Assembly (NCBI GenBank): GCA_041665525.1
Contig: JBAYIS010000005.1
Location: 1 to 64,000 of the forward strand
Reading direction: 5' to 3'
Source of the DNA: UBA8401 sp041665525
GTDB taxonomy: Bacteria; Bacteroidota; Ignavibacteria; UBA10030; UBA8401
DNA: 64,000 nucleotides
The translations under genes were made by a program, and so were the position numbers. Positions 35,688-44,833 of the stretch are shown piece by piece; the first letter of the stretch is position 1, and the number at the start of each line of letters is the position of its first letter. A model generated the notes under the pieces. That model did not search any database and was not told the DNA's origin. It worked only from the letters and a program-made list of their open reading frames with translations.

Positions 35688-37040
35688 ATGAAAAAATATC
35701 TCTATCTCCTTCTCGCATTCTCTTTCACTCTTTCTTCGTTCGCGCAAAATAAGGCGGCCGCAGCGGCAAAGGGAGGCGGTACCGAAGGTATGGTAAAAGG
35801 GGGCGTTGGAATGACGTGGATCGACGGCGAAGCATATTATCTTGTTTCACTTGCACCTGAGATCGCATTCGGTAAATGGGGAGTCGGCCTTGACCTGAAC
35901 CTTCATGTCAGCAGCAAGGATCAGAAAATCCGCAAGCAGGATTTTGATGAAACATATGATTATATCCGTATTATCCGATATATCCGTTACGGCAGCAAGG
36001 GAGACGAGATCTATGTTCGCGTTGGTGCATTAGACTATTCGAGACTGGGCCATGGATTTATTCTCTACAATTATAAGAATAGTCCAAGTTTCGACAATCG
36101 GAAAGTCGGAACAGAGATCGATCTGGATTTTGGCAAGTGGGGACTCGAAACAGTATATGGTGATTTTACCGATGCAAGTGTTCTGGGAATGCGCGGTTAT
36201 ATACGTCCGCTGCAATACACAACGGCGGCATCTATTCCGGTAATCGGGAATCTGGAGGTTGGTTCAACATTTGCCAGCGACGTCAGGAGTGATTCGCGAG
36301 ATACCGGTATCTTCATCAATACATCAGTTCCTGTTCCGGATACGACAACATATAATTCCGGCGCAATGTCCATCATTGGTCTCGATTTGGGATTACCGCT
36401 CTTTCGGCTTCCCGTTGCCGATGCGACATTATATCTGGACTATGCGAAAATTCTCAATTACGGCAGCGGGTTCGCAGCTGGTATTGATCTGAATTTTTCT
36501 GCGCTCGGCATGGTGAAAATCTTCTCAAAGTTCGAACGAAGGTTCGGACAGACGGATAAATTCATTCCAGCGTATTTCGATGCCTTTTATGAACTGGAAC
36601 GGTATCAGTCCACTCCGGGGAATTTTCACAGCAAGGCAAAGACATTGGAACAGACCATTTCGCCGGGTCCGGGATATTTCGGCAGTTTGTTGGTTGATGT
36701 CCTCGGCACGATCCAGGCAGAAGGTTCTTATCAAAAGCTCGATCTGCATCCGACAAGCGGTATCCTGCATATTGGTGCAAACACCGGCAGTAAAATTCCT
36801 CTCATCAGTCTCAGCGCCGGTTATGACAAGAAATATATCAAAAACAACAAGGACGTCTTTACACTCGACGAACGTTCATTACTCTATGCTGAAGTCGGAT
36901 ACAAACCATATCCCTTTATGATTGTTTCAACGCTCTATACATGGACATTCGCACCGGAAAAAGATGCGGATGGAAATGTGACAGGATATAAACCGCAAAA
37001 ACGGATCACGCCGAAAGTGAGCTTTGTGTTCCCGTTGTAA
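35688..37040 (+). CDS. Probable outer-membrane beta-barrel protein of unknown function
   Basis: The 450-residue product starts with a signal peptide (MKKYLYLLLAFSFTLSSFAQ). The rest shows many short segments with alternating hydrophobic and polar residues and aromatic girdles, such as WGVGLDLNLHV, DEIYVRVGALDY, WGLETVYGDFT and PFMIVSTLYTWTF. Its final stretch ITPKVSFVFPL looks like a closing strand. No domain name can be given. It is preceded by the SpmA/SpmB-like pair, spaced by 13 bases, so it may share their transcript; the proline dehydrogenase gene follows after 60 bases. Confidence 0.72.
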   Translation: MKKYLYLLLAFSFTLSSFAQNKAAAAAKGGGTEGMVKGGVGMTWIDGEAYYLVSLAPEIAFGKWGVGLDLNLHVSSKDQKIRKQDFDETYDYIRIIRYIRYGSKGDEIYVRVGALDYSRLGHGFILYNYKNSPSFDNRKVGTEIDLDFGKWGLETVYGDFTDASVLGMRGYIRPLQYTTAASIPVIGNLEVGSTFASDVRSDSRDTGIFINTSVPVPDTTTYNSGAMSIIGLDLGLPLFRLPVADATLYLDYAKILNYGSGFAAGIDLNFSALGMVKIFSKFERRFGQTDKFIPAYFDAFYELERYQSTPGNFHSKAKTLEQTISPGPGYFGSLLVDVLGTIQAEGSYQKLDLHPTSGILHIGANTGSKIPLISLSAGYDKKYIKNNKDVFTLDERSLLYAEVGYKPYPFMIVSTLYTWTFAPEKDADGNVTGYKPQKRITPKVSFVFPL

Positions 37041-37100
37041 TGTTCTTATCCATCGGCCCACCGGGATAAAACATATTCCGGAGGCCACATTGCTTGACCT

Positions 37101-38003
37101 ATGAATGTTTTCAATAATCTTATCGTCGGAACGATGCCCTATGTTCCGAAACAAATCGTTGCGAAAGTAGCCAGCAAATATATTGCCGGCGCCGCACTTG
37201 CCGATGCAATCACCACCGTTCGACAATTAAATACCATGAATGCGATGGCCACCGTCGATGTGCTTGGCGAAGATATTTTCACTAAAGAACAAGCAGTGGA
37301 AAGTCGCAATGGCAGCACTGCGGTGTTGCATGCCATCGCAGAACACCGGCTCGATTCCAATCTCTCTATCAAACTGACTTCGCTCGGTTTGAAAATGGAC
37401 AATCAATTCTGTCTTGAGAATACCGCGGAGATTATTGACACTGCAAAAAAGTACAACAATTTTGTCCGGATCGATATGGAAGACAGGACCTGCACGGAAG
37501 AGACACTCGCCGTCTACCGCAAGATGCGTTCCCGGTATGAAAAGGTTGGTATCGTGATTCAGGCTTATCTTTTCCGCAGTGAAAATGATATTCGCGCACT
37601 GTCAGCAGAAAAAGCAAATGTCCGTCTATGCAAAGGGATCTATGTTGAACCGGCAGATGTGGCGATTAAGGACCGGAAAGGGATTCAAGACAATTATCTA
37701 AAACTATTACACATCCTGTTTGACGGCGGAAGCCGTGTCGGGATCGCAACACACGACGACGTGTTAATCAACGGTGCAAAAGCAATGATCCGGGAGATGA
37801 ATATTCCGAAAGACCGATACGAATTCCAGATGTTGCTTGGCGTGCGGGAAGAAGCTCGCAGGAAATTAATCGAAGAGGGTCACCGGCTGAGAGTGTACAC
37901 GCCGTTCGGCAAAGATTGGTACGGGTATTCTGTTCGTCGCTTGAAAGAAAATCCACAGATGGCAGGACACATTTTCAAAGCGATTTTCGGAATTGGACAA
38001 TAA
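37101..38003 (+). CDS. Proline dehydrogenase (FAD-dependent)
   Basis: The 300-residue protein is the single-domain PRODH type. The (beta/alpha)8 barrel motifs are SIKLTSLGL (~93-101), FVRIDMEDRT (~122-131), GIVIQAYL (~151-158), VRLCKGIYVEP (~177-187), VGIATHDD and YEFQMLLGVR, and the C-terminal substrate helix GHRLRVYTPFGKDWYGYSVRRL. It oxidises L-proline to pyrroline 5-carboxylate and passes electrons to quinone at the inner membrane. No P5C dehydrogenase gene is in the window. It lies before the OPT transporter (85 bases) in a group of peptide and amino-acid genes. Confidence 0.95.
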   Translation: MNVFNNLIVGTMPYVPKQIVAKVASKYIAGAALADAITTVRQLNTMNAMATVDVLGEDIFTKEQAVESRNGSTAVLHAIAEHRLDSNLSIKLTSLGLKMDNQFCLENTAEIIDTAKKYNNFVRIDMEDRTCTEETLAVYRKMRSRYEKVGIVIQAYLFRSENDIRALSAEKANVRLCKGIYVEPADVAIKDRKGIQDNYLKLLHILFDGGSRVGIATHDDVLINGAKAMIREMNIPKDRYEFQMLLGVREEARRKLIEEGHRLRVYTPFGKDWYGYSVRRLKENPQMAGHIFKAIFGIGQ

Positions 38004-38088
38004 TCCGGCGGGATCGGGAAGAAGTATCTTTTCAAGGACAGAAGGACAAAACAAATCAACGATTAATCTCACTACTTAGGAGAAATTT

Positions 38089-40110
38089 ATGGCAGACATG
38101 AAAACTGGGGGCGGATTGAAATACGTTCCGTATGTATCCGCCCAAACAGATATGAAGGAATTCACCCTGCGCGCCGTGCTGATCGGTCTCGTGATGTCGG
38201 TGATTCTCGGAGCGGCAAACGCATATCTCGGATTAAAGGCGGGTATGACCATTGCTGCAACATATCCCGCCGCGGTGATCGGTATGGCATTGCTGCGCGT
38301 AATGAAAGGTTCGATCCTGGAAGAGAACATGGCGCGAACAGTCGGTTCCATCGGCGAATCGGTTGCTGCCGGTGCGATTTTTACCATTCCCGCTTTCCTC
38401 ATCTCCGGTGTGTGGACCGATCTGGCAAACCATTATTTTGAAGCGACAGCCATTATGATGGTCGGAGGTATCATGGGTGTGTTGTTTGTAACACTGCTCC
38501 GTCGGGTGATGGTGGAAGATGTCGATCTTCCGTTTCCGGAATCGGTCGCAGCTGGCGAAATCCATAAAGCCGGACAGCGTGGAGGCAGCGGTGCAGTGTA
38601 CCTGATGATCGCAGGACTTGTCGGTGCGGTGATTCAGGGATTTAAACAAATGTCCCTGTTTGCTGCATCCTGGGAAAAATTCATCCCCTTTGCAAAAGGA
38701 CCTGTTGCACTTGGAAAGACTGGTACATCATTGAATGCAAGCGGCGGTTTCGTCGTTTCCACCCCCGGCGTCAGCCCGGCGTATATGGGCGTTGGATATA
38801 TCATCGGTCCCAAACTAGCCGCGCTGAACTTTGCCGGTGGATTGCTTGCGTGGGGATTGTTCGTTCCGTTGCTGTTGTTCTGGCTCGGACCGAGTCTTGA
38901 AGCTGCACATCCGGAAGGACTGAATGACCACACGTGGCTCGGACAAGCAACGGATGTTTGGAGATTCATCGTCCGACCGATTGCTATCGGCGGTATGTTG
39001 ATGAGTGCGGCATTCACATTGTTCCGCATGCGGAAGAATTTGATCGGCGGATTAAAACGTTCGATCGGCGATGTGAAGAAAGCAGCAACCAGCGGTCATG
39101 AAGCGAATCGCACGGAATCCGATCTGAGCATGACAAAAGTGTTTCTGGGAATTGCCGGTTCGGCGATCCTCACATTCATCCTCTATAATTATTTTGCACA
39201 GGATGTTGTTGCTGCACTGACGGCGACGGTCGTCATGATCATTGCCGGATTCTTCTTTGCAGCCGTCTCCGGATATCTGGTGGGTATGATCGGTTCATCG
39301 AATAATCCGATCAGCGGATTGACGCTGTCGACGGTGATTGTTGCAGCGCTGCTGATGGTTGCGCTCGGACAAAAAGGGATCACTGGAATTGCAACAGTGT
39401 TGGGTGTTGCCGGCGTTATTTGCGTTGCGGCGGCAGTTGCCGGTGAGATGCTGCAGGATTTGAAAGTCGGACATATTCTCGGCGGCACGCCGTGGAAGAT
39501 GCAGGTCGGCGACTTGATCGGTGTTATCGTTTCTTCTGCCGTTATGATCTTTCCGATTATCGTGCTGCATGAAGGCGATCTGAAGATGGGGGGCATGGGC
39601 TTAGGCGGGAGTGCTCTTCCGGCACCGCAGGCAAGCTTGATGGCTCTCGTTTCGCAGGGGATCGTCGGCGGTCAGATGGCGTGGCCGTTGATCATCGTCG
39701 GTATTCTGATGGCAATTGGATTTATCCTTGTGCAGGTGAAGAGCCCGATGCTGATCTGCGTCGGTATGTATCTGCCGCTGGAAACGACTTTCGCAATCTT
39801 CATCGGCGGACTCATTAAAGGAATCGTCGACCGAATGACTGTGTCGCGGTCGTTCAATGACGCACAAAAGGTCCGCGTGGAGAACAACGGAACGTTGATC
39901 GCTGCAGGGTTGATCGCCGGCGAAGCGCTGGTCGGTCTGGTATTTGCCGCAATGGCATTCTGGGATGTACCGACACCGGTCATCTTCCAGGAACCGTCGT
40001 TCATCGGCAGTTTGGCAGTGTTTCTTATTGTTGGATATGTGTTGGTGATGATTCCGGTGAAGAACGCCGGAAGCCCGGATGAACCGGCACCGCCAAGTGC
40101 AATGATGTAA
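38089..40110 (+). CDS. OPT-family oligopeptide transporter
   Basis: The 673-residue protein has about 14-16 membrane helices and the OPT family phrases: FTLRAVLIGLVMSVILGAANAYLGLKAGMTIAATYPAAVIG near the N-terminus, FPESVAAGEIHKAG, LSTVIVAALL and MLQDLKVGHILGGTPWKMQ. It imports short peptides with protons. The match is better to the bacterial peptide-type OPT group than to the iron-siderophore YSL group. A hairpin follows its stop codon, then a PqqD-like gene and a dipeptidase gene, which fits uptake followed by cleavage. Confidence 0.94.
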   Translation: MADMKTGGGLKYVPYVSAQTDMKEFTLRAVLIGLVMSVILGAANAYLGLKAGMTIAATYPAAVIGMALLRVMKGSILEENMARTVGSIGESVAAGAIFTIPAFLISGVWTDLANHYFEATAIMMVGGIMGVLFVTLLRRVMVEDVDLPFPESVAAGEIHKAGQRGGSGAVYLMIAGLVGAVIQGFKQMSLFAASWEKFIPFAKGPVALGKTGTSLNASGGFVVSTPGVSPAYMGVGYIIGPKLAALNFAGGLLAWGLFVPLLLFWLGPSLEAAHPEGLNDHTWLGQATDVWRFIVRPIAIGGMLMSAAFTLFRMRKNLIGGLKRSIGDVKKAATSGHEANRTESDLSMTKVFLGIAGSAILTFILYNYFAQDVVAALTATVVMIIAGFFFAAVSGYLVGMIGSSNNPISGLTLSTVIVAALLMVALGQKGITGIATVLGVAGVICVAAAVAGEMLQDLKVGHILGGTPWKMQVGDLIGVIVSSAVMIFPIIVLHEGDLKMGGMGLGGSALPAPQASLMALVSQGIVGGQMAWPLIIVGILMAIGFILVQVKSPMLICVGMYLPLETTFAIFIGGLIKGIVDRMTVSRSFNDAQKVRVENNGTLIAAGLIAGEALVGLVFAAMAFWDVPTPVIFQEPSFIGSLAVFLIVGYVLVMIPVKNAGSPDEPAPPSAMM

Positions 40111-40120
40111 TTTTTCACAA

Positions 40121-40153
40121 TTATAAATCCCGGTCTTATGATCGGGATTTATA
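40121..40153 (+). terminator. AT-flanked hairpin after the OPT gene
   Basis: ATTATAAATCCCG pairs with CGGGATTTATAAT over 13 positions around the GTCTTATGAT loop, with no long T-run after it. It may slow or stop transcription or stabilise the transporter mRNA. A possible ATG at 40138 falls in its loop and is not a good start codon. Confidence 0.5.
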
Positions 40154-40173
40154 ATCTTATTCCGAGAGGTATT

Positions 40174-40548
40174 TTGAAAAAGCAAGTTACACTTGAAATG
40201 AACCTGTGGGAATTGATGCCGCTCCGTCTCGCAAAATGGGAAACAACGGAGGAAGGAAAGGTGGTCGTGCTCGTGCCGAAGTTCAAACATCCTTTGCTTG
40301 TGAAATGGGTGATGCCGGTGCTGGCAAAACCGTATTTCCGAATTAAATTGGATGATATTGGGAGCACAATTTGGATGCAATGTGATGGAAAAACTCCGGT
40401 ATCAGCGATTGCCGGAGCGTTGAAATCGAAATTCGGCGAAGCGGTGGAGCCGGTAGAAGCAAGAATACATTCTTTCCTTAACCATTTGGATCGGGGCGAT
40501 CTGCTGCAATTGGAACACGCAGGAATAGAACATGGTGTACATCAATAA
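40174..40548 (+). CDS. PqqD-family (RRE-like) protein
   Basis: The 124-residue protein has a PqqD-type fold in its second half: LDDIGSTIWMQCDGKTPVSAI followed by a helical region ending LNHLDRGDLLQLE. PqqD-like domains bind the leader peptides of ribosomally made peptides, but many stand-alone copies in Bacteroidota have no known partner. I chose the TTG at 40174 since GAGAGG lies four bases upstream and the ATG at 40138 lies inside the hairpin; ATG 40198 is another option. It lies between the OPT gene and pepD on the same strand. No radical-SAM gene or precursor-like short open frame was seen nearby. Confidence 0.75.
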   Translation: MKKQVTLEMNLWELMPLRLAKWETTEEGKVVVLVPKFKHPLLVKWVMPVLAKPYFRIKLDDIGSTIWMQCDGKTPVSAIAGALKSKFGEAVEPVEARIHSFLNHLDRGDLLQLEHAGIEHGVHQ

Positions 40549-40569
40549 ATAAAAATAACGAGGTGTCAT

Positions 40570-42024
40570 ATGTCAGAAGCTATTAAAGAATTACAACCGG
40601 AACTGCTCTGGAAATATTTTGCTGAAATCAGCAAGATTCCGCGCGGTTCGAAAAATGAGAAGGCGATTTCCGCATACGTTATGGGAGTTGCAAAACAGTT
40701 CGGACTTTCCGCGAAGCAGGATAAGTTCATGAACGTTGTCGTAAAAGTTCCAGCGTCTCCAGGAAAAGAAAATGTGCCGTTGGTTTGTTTGCAGGGTCAC
40801 CTCGACATGGTTCCCGAAAAGAACAAGGATAAAGTCCATGATTTCGAGAAAGATCCCATCGAGTTGGTTCGCAAAGGAAATATGCTGATGGCGAATGGAA
40901 CAACACTCGGAGCGGATAACGGAGTGGCAGTAGCGACGTATCTTGCAATCATGGAAGATAAATCGCTGGTGCACGGCCCGCTGGAATTACTCTTTACCGT
41001 GGATGAAGAGACGGGATTGACCGGCGCAAACAATCTGAAGCCGGGATTCCTTGAAAGTAAAATGCTGATGAACCTGGATTCGGAAGAAGAAGGTTCATTG
41101 TATGTCGGCTGTTCCGGCGGACGGAATACAATCGGCAGCTGGAAATTAAAAACCGACGGCGCACCAAGAGGGACGGTTGCACTGAAGATTATCGTTAAAG
41201 GTCTTAAGGGAGGCCATTCCGGACTAGAAATCGATAAAGGCCGAGGAAATTCGATTAAGATTATCAATCGCGTGCTGATCGGACTGGATGCTGTTGGAGC
41301 ACGTCTCTCCATGGTCGAAGGCGGCAATAAAAGCAACGCTATTCCGCGAGAAGCGGAAGCGGTGGTTTTTGTTCCCAAAAAGAATGCAAAGAAAGCCGGT
41401 TCGATCGTTTCACAGTGGAATGATGTTATTAAAGCGGAACTGTCGACAGTGGAACCGGACCTGCAGATTGTGACGGAGAATGTTGAACTGAAAAAAGCGA
41501 CGGTGCTGAAAAAAGAGCTTCAGGCATCCCTGTATCAGACGATCTCCGCATTGCCGCATGGTGTGTTGAAGATGAGCGCGGATATCAAGGAATTGGTGGA
41601 AACATCCACGAATGTTGCCATTATCCGTACAGACAAAAAGAAGATTGAATTGATCACCAGCCAGCGAAGTTCCGTTGCCTCGGAGATTGTGGAAGCTTTA
41701 CAAACGATGGCATCAATCTTTACGCTTGGCGGTGCAGCAGTTCAACAGACGGAAGGATATCCCGGCTGGAAACCGAACCTGAACTCAAAGATTCTCGCGA
41801 TTGCAAAACAGTCGTACAAGAGTCTGTACGGTAGGGAGCCGCTTGTTAAAGCGATCCATGCAGGACTGGAATGCGGCATCATCGGCGAAAAATATCCCGG
41901 AATGGATATGGTCTCGTTTGGCCCTACACTGGAAGGGGTGCACTCGCCGGATGAAAAGATTCACATCGATACCGTGGAGAAATTTTGGAAATTCACACTT
42001 GAGATATTGAAGAATGTGAATTAA
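40570..42024 (+). CDS. pepD: Xaa-His (cytosol non-specific) dipeptidase PepD
   Basis: The 484-residue M20C metallopeptidase has LQGHLDMVPE with the first zinc ligand His, GADNGVAVA with the bridging Asp, VDEETGLTGA with the catalytic Glu, and LDSEEEGSLYVGCSGGRN, which is typical of PepD. The C-terminal KAIHAGLECGIIGEKYPGM and FGPTLEGVHSPDE complete the metal site. It cleaves dipeptides in the cytoplasm. It lies 21 bases after the PqqD-like gene and is followed by a strong terminator, so it is the last gene of this unit. Confidence 0.96.
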   Translation: MSEAIKELQPELLWKYFAEISKIPRGSKNEKAISAYVMGVAKQFGLSAKQDKFMNVVVKVPASPGKENVPLVCLQGHLDMVPEKNKDKVHDFEKDPIELVRKGNMLMANGTTLGADNGVAVATYLAIMEDKSLVHGPLELLFTVDEETGLTGANNLKPGFLESKMLMNLDSEEEGSLYVGCSGGRNTIGSWKLKTDGAPRGTVALKIIVKGLKGGHSGLEIDKGRGNSIKIINRVLIGLDAVGARLSMVEGGNKSNAIPREAEAVVFVPKKNAKKAGSIVSQWNDVIKAELSTVEPDLQIVTENVELKKATVLKKELQASLYQTISALPHGVLKMSADIKELVETSTNVAIIRTDKKKIELITSQRSSVASEIVEALQTMASIFTLGGAAVQQTEGYPGWKPNLNSKILAIAKQSYKSLYGREPLVKAIHAGLECGIIGEKYPGMDMVSFGPTLEGVHSPDEKIHIDTVEKFWKFTLEILKNVN

Positions 42025-42050
42025 ACGATCCTGCACCACAAAGAACAATG

Positions 42051-42078
42051 CGCCGGACTTATGTCCGGCGTTTTTTTT
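42051..42078 (+). terminator. Rho-independent terminator after pepD
   Basis: CGCCGGAC and GTCCGGCG pair over eight positions around a short TTAT loop, followed by eight T. This closes the OPT-PqqD-pepD unit. Confidence 0.92.
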
Positions 42079-42144
42079 ACATTCGTATGGCAAACGGCTG
42101 ATGATCTTGGTACATTCGGTAAATATCAATTCATCCTTGCGGCT

Positions 42145-43131
42145 ATGTTTCCAACTTCAATCGATCTCATAGGATTTTTTTCCGGATATGTCGTGATGTT
42201 GTTACTCTATCATGAGATTGATCGTTCGAAAACACATTCCCTCCTTATCCGTTTACCGGCGGCGCTACTCTCGTACTGTATTTTGTTTTTTCTTTTCGAT
42301 TATTTCCTGAATTTTGCATTGCTGACCATGGAATTTTTTTCTACCATGCAGATCGGCATAGTCTTCCAATGGACGGGAATGACAATTATCACCGGACTTT
42401 TCGTCCGATGGTATATCATGCGTCCCGAAAAGTTGATGATTGATGAAATGAAAAATTTTGTGCGTGTGTCCCTCACCTTCGGCAACTACTTCCGATTAAG
42501 AGATGTCGATACGCAAGAACAGTTCGGCACCTATAAGATGAAAAAACTCTTTCAGGAGGTGCACGGAAGGCCGTTCACCAGCGATGTTCTTGCTACCCCA
42601 TTCGATGAGCAAGTAACAACATTTAAAAAAGTTTCGAAAGAAGAACTGCAAAACAAATACAAACATTATCCGCCGGAATTCACCGAAGAATTGGTGCAGT
42701 TGCAATCGAATAAGTGTACCAATGTTTCTTCATCGTTCAATTTTGAACTGTTGGAAAACAGTTTGCATCCATTTTTGGTGATGATGGAACAGTGGAGCAT
42801 CGACCCGGTGGCACGGATATTATCGTTTGAGATCATTTTCCCCTCCGAAAAAATTGTGCCAATGGACACGGAAACGCACCAACGGCACATTATCGAGCAG
42901 ATTTATCAAAGCCTTCAGGTGTTGATCGATTTGAAGTGGTTTCAATTGTATACTCCGTTTTTTGATACGCTTAATATTCAGTGTAAACAAAAGGAATTTG
43001 ACCATTCCATGCGAGAAATTGCCCGTCCTTTCATGACGTTCTCCATTTCTATTCGTGATCTGAAGCTGCGGGCGGACAAGATCACTACCGGCAGTGAAAT
43101 TGTACGCTTTGCCGGGATTCAATTTCTTTGA
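42145..43131 (+). CDS. Unknown protein with N-terminal membrane helices and large cytoplasmic part
   Basis: I do not recognise this 328-residue protein. Three or four hydrophobic segments lie in the first ~90 residues (IDLIGFFSGYVVMLLLYH, LPAALLSYCILFFLFDYF and IVFQWTGMTIITGLFVRW). The rest (~95-328) is soluble, rich in aromatic and charged residues, with no motif that I can name. I chose the ATG at 42145. An open frame runs back into the pepD terminator at 42061, which is not a believable start. It stands alone between a terminator and an MFS gene. Confidence 0.65.
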   Translation: MFPTSIDLIGFFSGYVVMLLLYHEIDRSKTHSLLIRLPAALLSYCILFFLFDYFLNFALLTMEFFSTMQIGIVFQWTGMTIITGLFVRWYIMRPEKLMIDEMKNFVRVSLTFGNYFRLRDVDTQEQFGTYKMKKLFQEVHGRPFTSDVLATPFDEQVTTFKKVSKEELQNKYKHYPPEFTEELVQLQSNKCTNVSSSFNFELLENSLHPFLVMMEQWSIDPVARILSFEIIFPSEKIVPMDTETHQRHIIEQIYQSLQVLIDLKWFQLYTPFFDTLNIQCKQKEFDHSMREIARPFMTFSISIRDLKLRADKITTGSEIVRFAGIQFL

Positions 43132-43247
43132 GAGCAGGGAAAGTGCCGACTTCTGCATTGCGACATTATGATCTCTTCTGTTTTCTACAGCCCTTTTTTT
43201 ACTTATCTTAACGCACTTGTATTTTCCAACCACCTATCGAACTTTTT

Positions 43248-44528
43248 ATGACCGATCCGCAAACTGAATCCGTCCGACCTGCACCTCCCCGGGCATTTCG
43301 CTGGCTTGTCCTTGTGATGATCTCCCTGGCCATGTTCGGCAACTATTATATCTATGACGCCATCAGTCCGTTGGCGGATGTTCTGGTGCAGCAATTGCAC
43401 TTCACCGATTCTGATATCGGATTGCTGCAGGGGATCTACAGCGTTCCGAATATCTTCATGGTGCTCATCGGCGGCTTTATTATCGACCGGCTCGGCACAA
43501 AGAAGTCAACATTCATCTTTGCTGTGTTATGCCTTTTGGGGGCCTTAATTACCGTCTCCAGCGGGACACTGTTTGTCATGGCAGCGGGGAGGCTTGTCTT
43601 CGGACTCGGCGCCGAATCGCTGATCGTTGCCGTCACAACAGCGATCGCAAAATGGTTCAAAGGAAAAGAATTGAGTTTTGCGTTCGGCATCAATTTGACT
43701 ATTGCCCGTCTTGGATCGTTTGCAGCACTCAATTCTCCTTCATGGGCAAAAGAATATTATACCGACTGGCAGGCAGCCTTGATGATCTCCGTAATTTTTG
43801 GAATAGTGTGCGTTGCCGGCGCTGTGTTGTATTGGATTCTTGAATCAGACGCGGAAAAGAAATATCAGATCGGCAGTGCGGGTGCGACGGATAAAGTTGT
43901 TTTCGGCGATATCATGAAATTTGGAACATCGTATTGGTACATCGTGGCGCTGTGCATTACGTTCTATTCCGCGATCTTTCCGTTTCAAACATTTGCGGTG
44001 AAGTTCTTCATGGAAGCACATGGAACATCGCGCGAACTGGGAGGATTTCTCTCCAGCATGCTGACGCTTTTTGCGATGGTTGCCACACCGCTGTTCGGAT
44101 TGATGGTCGATAAAATCGGGAAACGCTCTCTTTTTATGATGTTTGGATCGGCATTGTTGATTCCTGTATATCTGTTGATGGGATATACGCACGTATCGCT
44201 CTATATCCCGATGGCGATGATGGGGATCGCATTTTCCCTGATCCCCGGCATCATGTGGCCGTCGGTCAGTTATCTGGTGGAAGAATCAAAACTGGGAACT
44301 GCATACGGATTGATGACATTAATCCAAAATATTGGATTAGCAGGATTTAATTTTTTAATCGGCTGGGCGAACGATGTCTCCGGAGCCAGCGTGGCGAATC
44401 CCGGCGGGTATACACTTGGAATGTGGATATTCTCCAGTTTGGGATTCTTCGGATTAGCATTTGCCTTTTTGCTGCGAAGAAATGAAATGGGCCCGAACGC
44501 ACACGGATTGGAAACGATTAAAGCGTGA
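43248..44528 (+). CDS. Major facilitator superfamily transporter
   Basis: The 426-residue protein has 12 membrane helices in two halves. The MFS loop 2-3 motif appears as GGFIIDRLGTKKS (~76-88), and the second-half copy as GLMVDKIGKRS (~284-294). The substrate cannot be told; the closest general class is organic-acid or sugar-phosphate-like carriers. It stands by itself, 116 bases after the unknown membrane protein. A MITE-like element follows the stop. Confidence 0.92.
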   Translation: MTDPQTESVRPAPPRAFRWLVLVMISLAMFGNYYIYDAISPLADVLVQQLHFTDSDIGLLQGIYSVPNIFMVLIGGFIIDRLGTKKSTFIFAVLCLLGALITVSSGTLFVMAAGRLVFGLGAESLIVAVTTAIAKWFKGKELSFAFGINLTIARLGSFAALNSPSWAKEYYTDWQAALMISVIFGIVCVAGAVLYWILESDAEKKYQIGSAGATDKVVFGDIMKFGTSYWYIVALCITFYSAIFPFQTFAVKFFMEAHGTSRELGGFLSSMLTLFAMVATPLFGLMVDKIGKRSLFMMFGSALLIPVYLLMGYTHVSLYIPMAMMGIAFSLIPGIMWPSVSYLVEESKLGTAYGLMTLIQNIGLAGFNFLIGWANDVSGASVANPGGYTLGMWIFSSLGFFGLAFAFLLRRNEMGPNAHGLETIKA

Positions 44529-44600
44529 AATAAAAATTGGTAGAAGAATGTCATCGATCAAAAAATCGAAATAATTGATTCATTGCTTAGTGGTTTGATT

Positions 44601-44766
44601 AGAAGTGGTTTCAAAAATGAATTTTGTTTGTCATTCCGAACGAAGGTCCGAAGGACCGAGTGAGGAATCTCGTTTTAATACTTGAAGTCAAAAACCGAGA
44701 TTTCTCTCCCGACAAATATCGTCGGGATCGAAATGACATTGATTAGGTATTTTTGAAACCGCTTCT
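44601..44766. repeat. MITE-like dispersed element, copy 2 (166 bp)
   Basis: The outer ends AGAAGTGGTTTCAAAAAT (44601-44618) and ATTTTTGAAACCGCTTCT (44749-44766) are inverted copies with 17 of 18 bases matching. Inner ends TGTCATTCCGA (44629) and TCGAAATGACA match inverted at 10 of 11 positions. The hairpin CCCGAC/GTCGGG lies at 44708-44726. The right half matches copy 1 at 1097-1264 closely (GAGATTTCTCTCCCGACA is shared). It fills the gap between the MFS gene and the M29 peptidase; I see nothing else in 44529-44833. Confidence 0.85.
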
Positions 44767-44833
44767 AGATTTAAGCGAAAGTAAAGCGCTATTATTTTCG
44801 TTTTCCATTTCACTTCTTACATCTATCGCTTAT

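Noticed and set aside
39601..40380. A 259-codon minus-strand open frame opposite the OPT gene
   Set aside because: It lies fully opposite strong coding sequence of the transporter and PqqD-like gene, is rich in His, Arg and Gln as antisense frames are, and has no ribosome binding site or known motif.
42061..42144. A longer N-terminus for the unknown membrane protein at 42145
   Set aside because: The earlier ATG is inside the pepD terminator stem.
44753..44833. A longer N-terminus for the M29 aminopeptidase
   Set aside because: The extra 27 codons lie partly in the MITE-like element and do not resemble the family.
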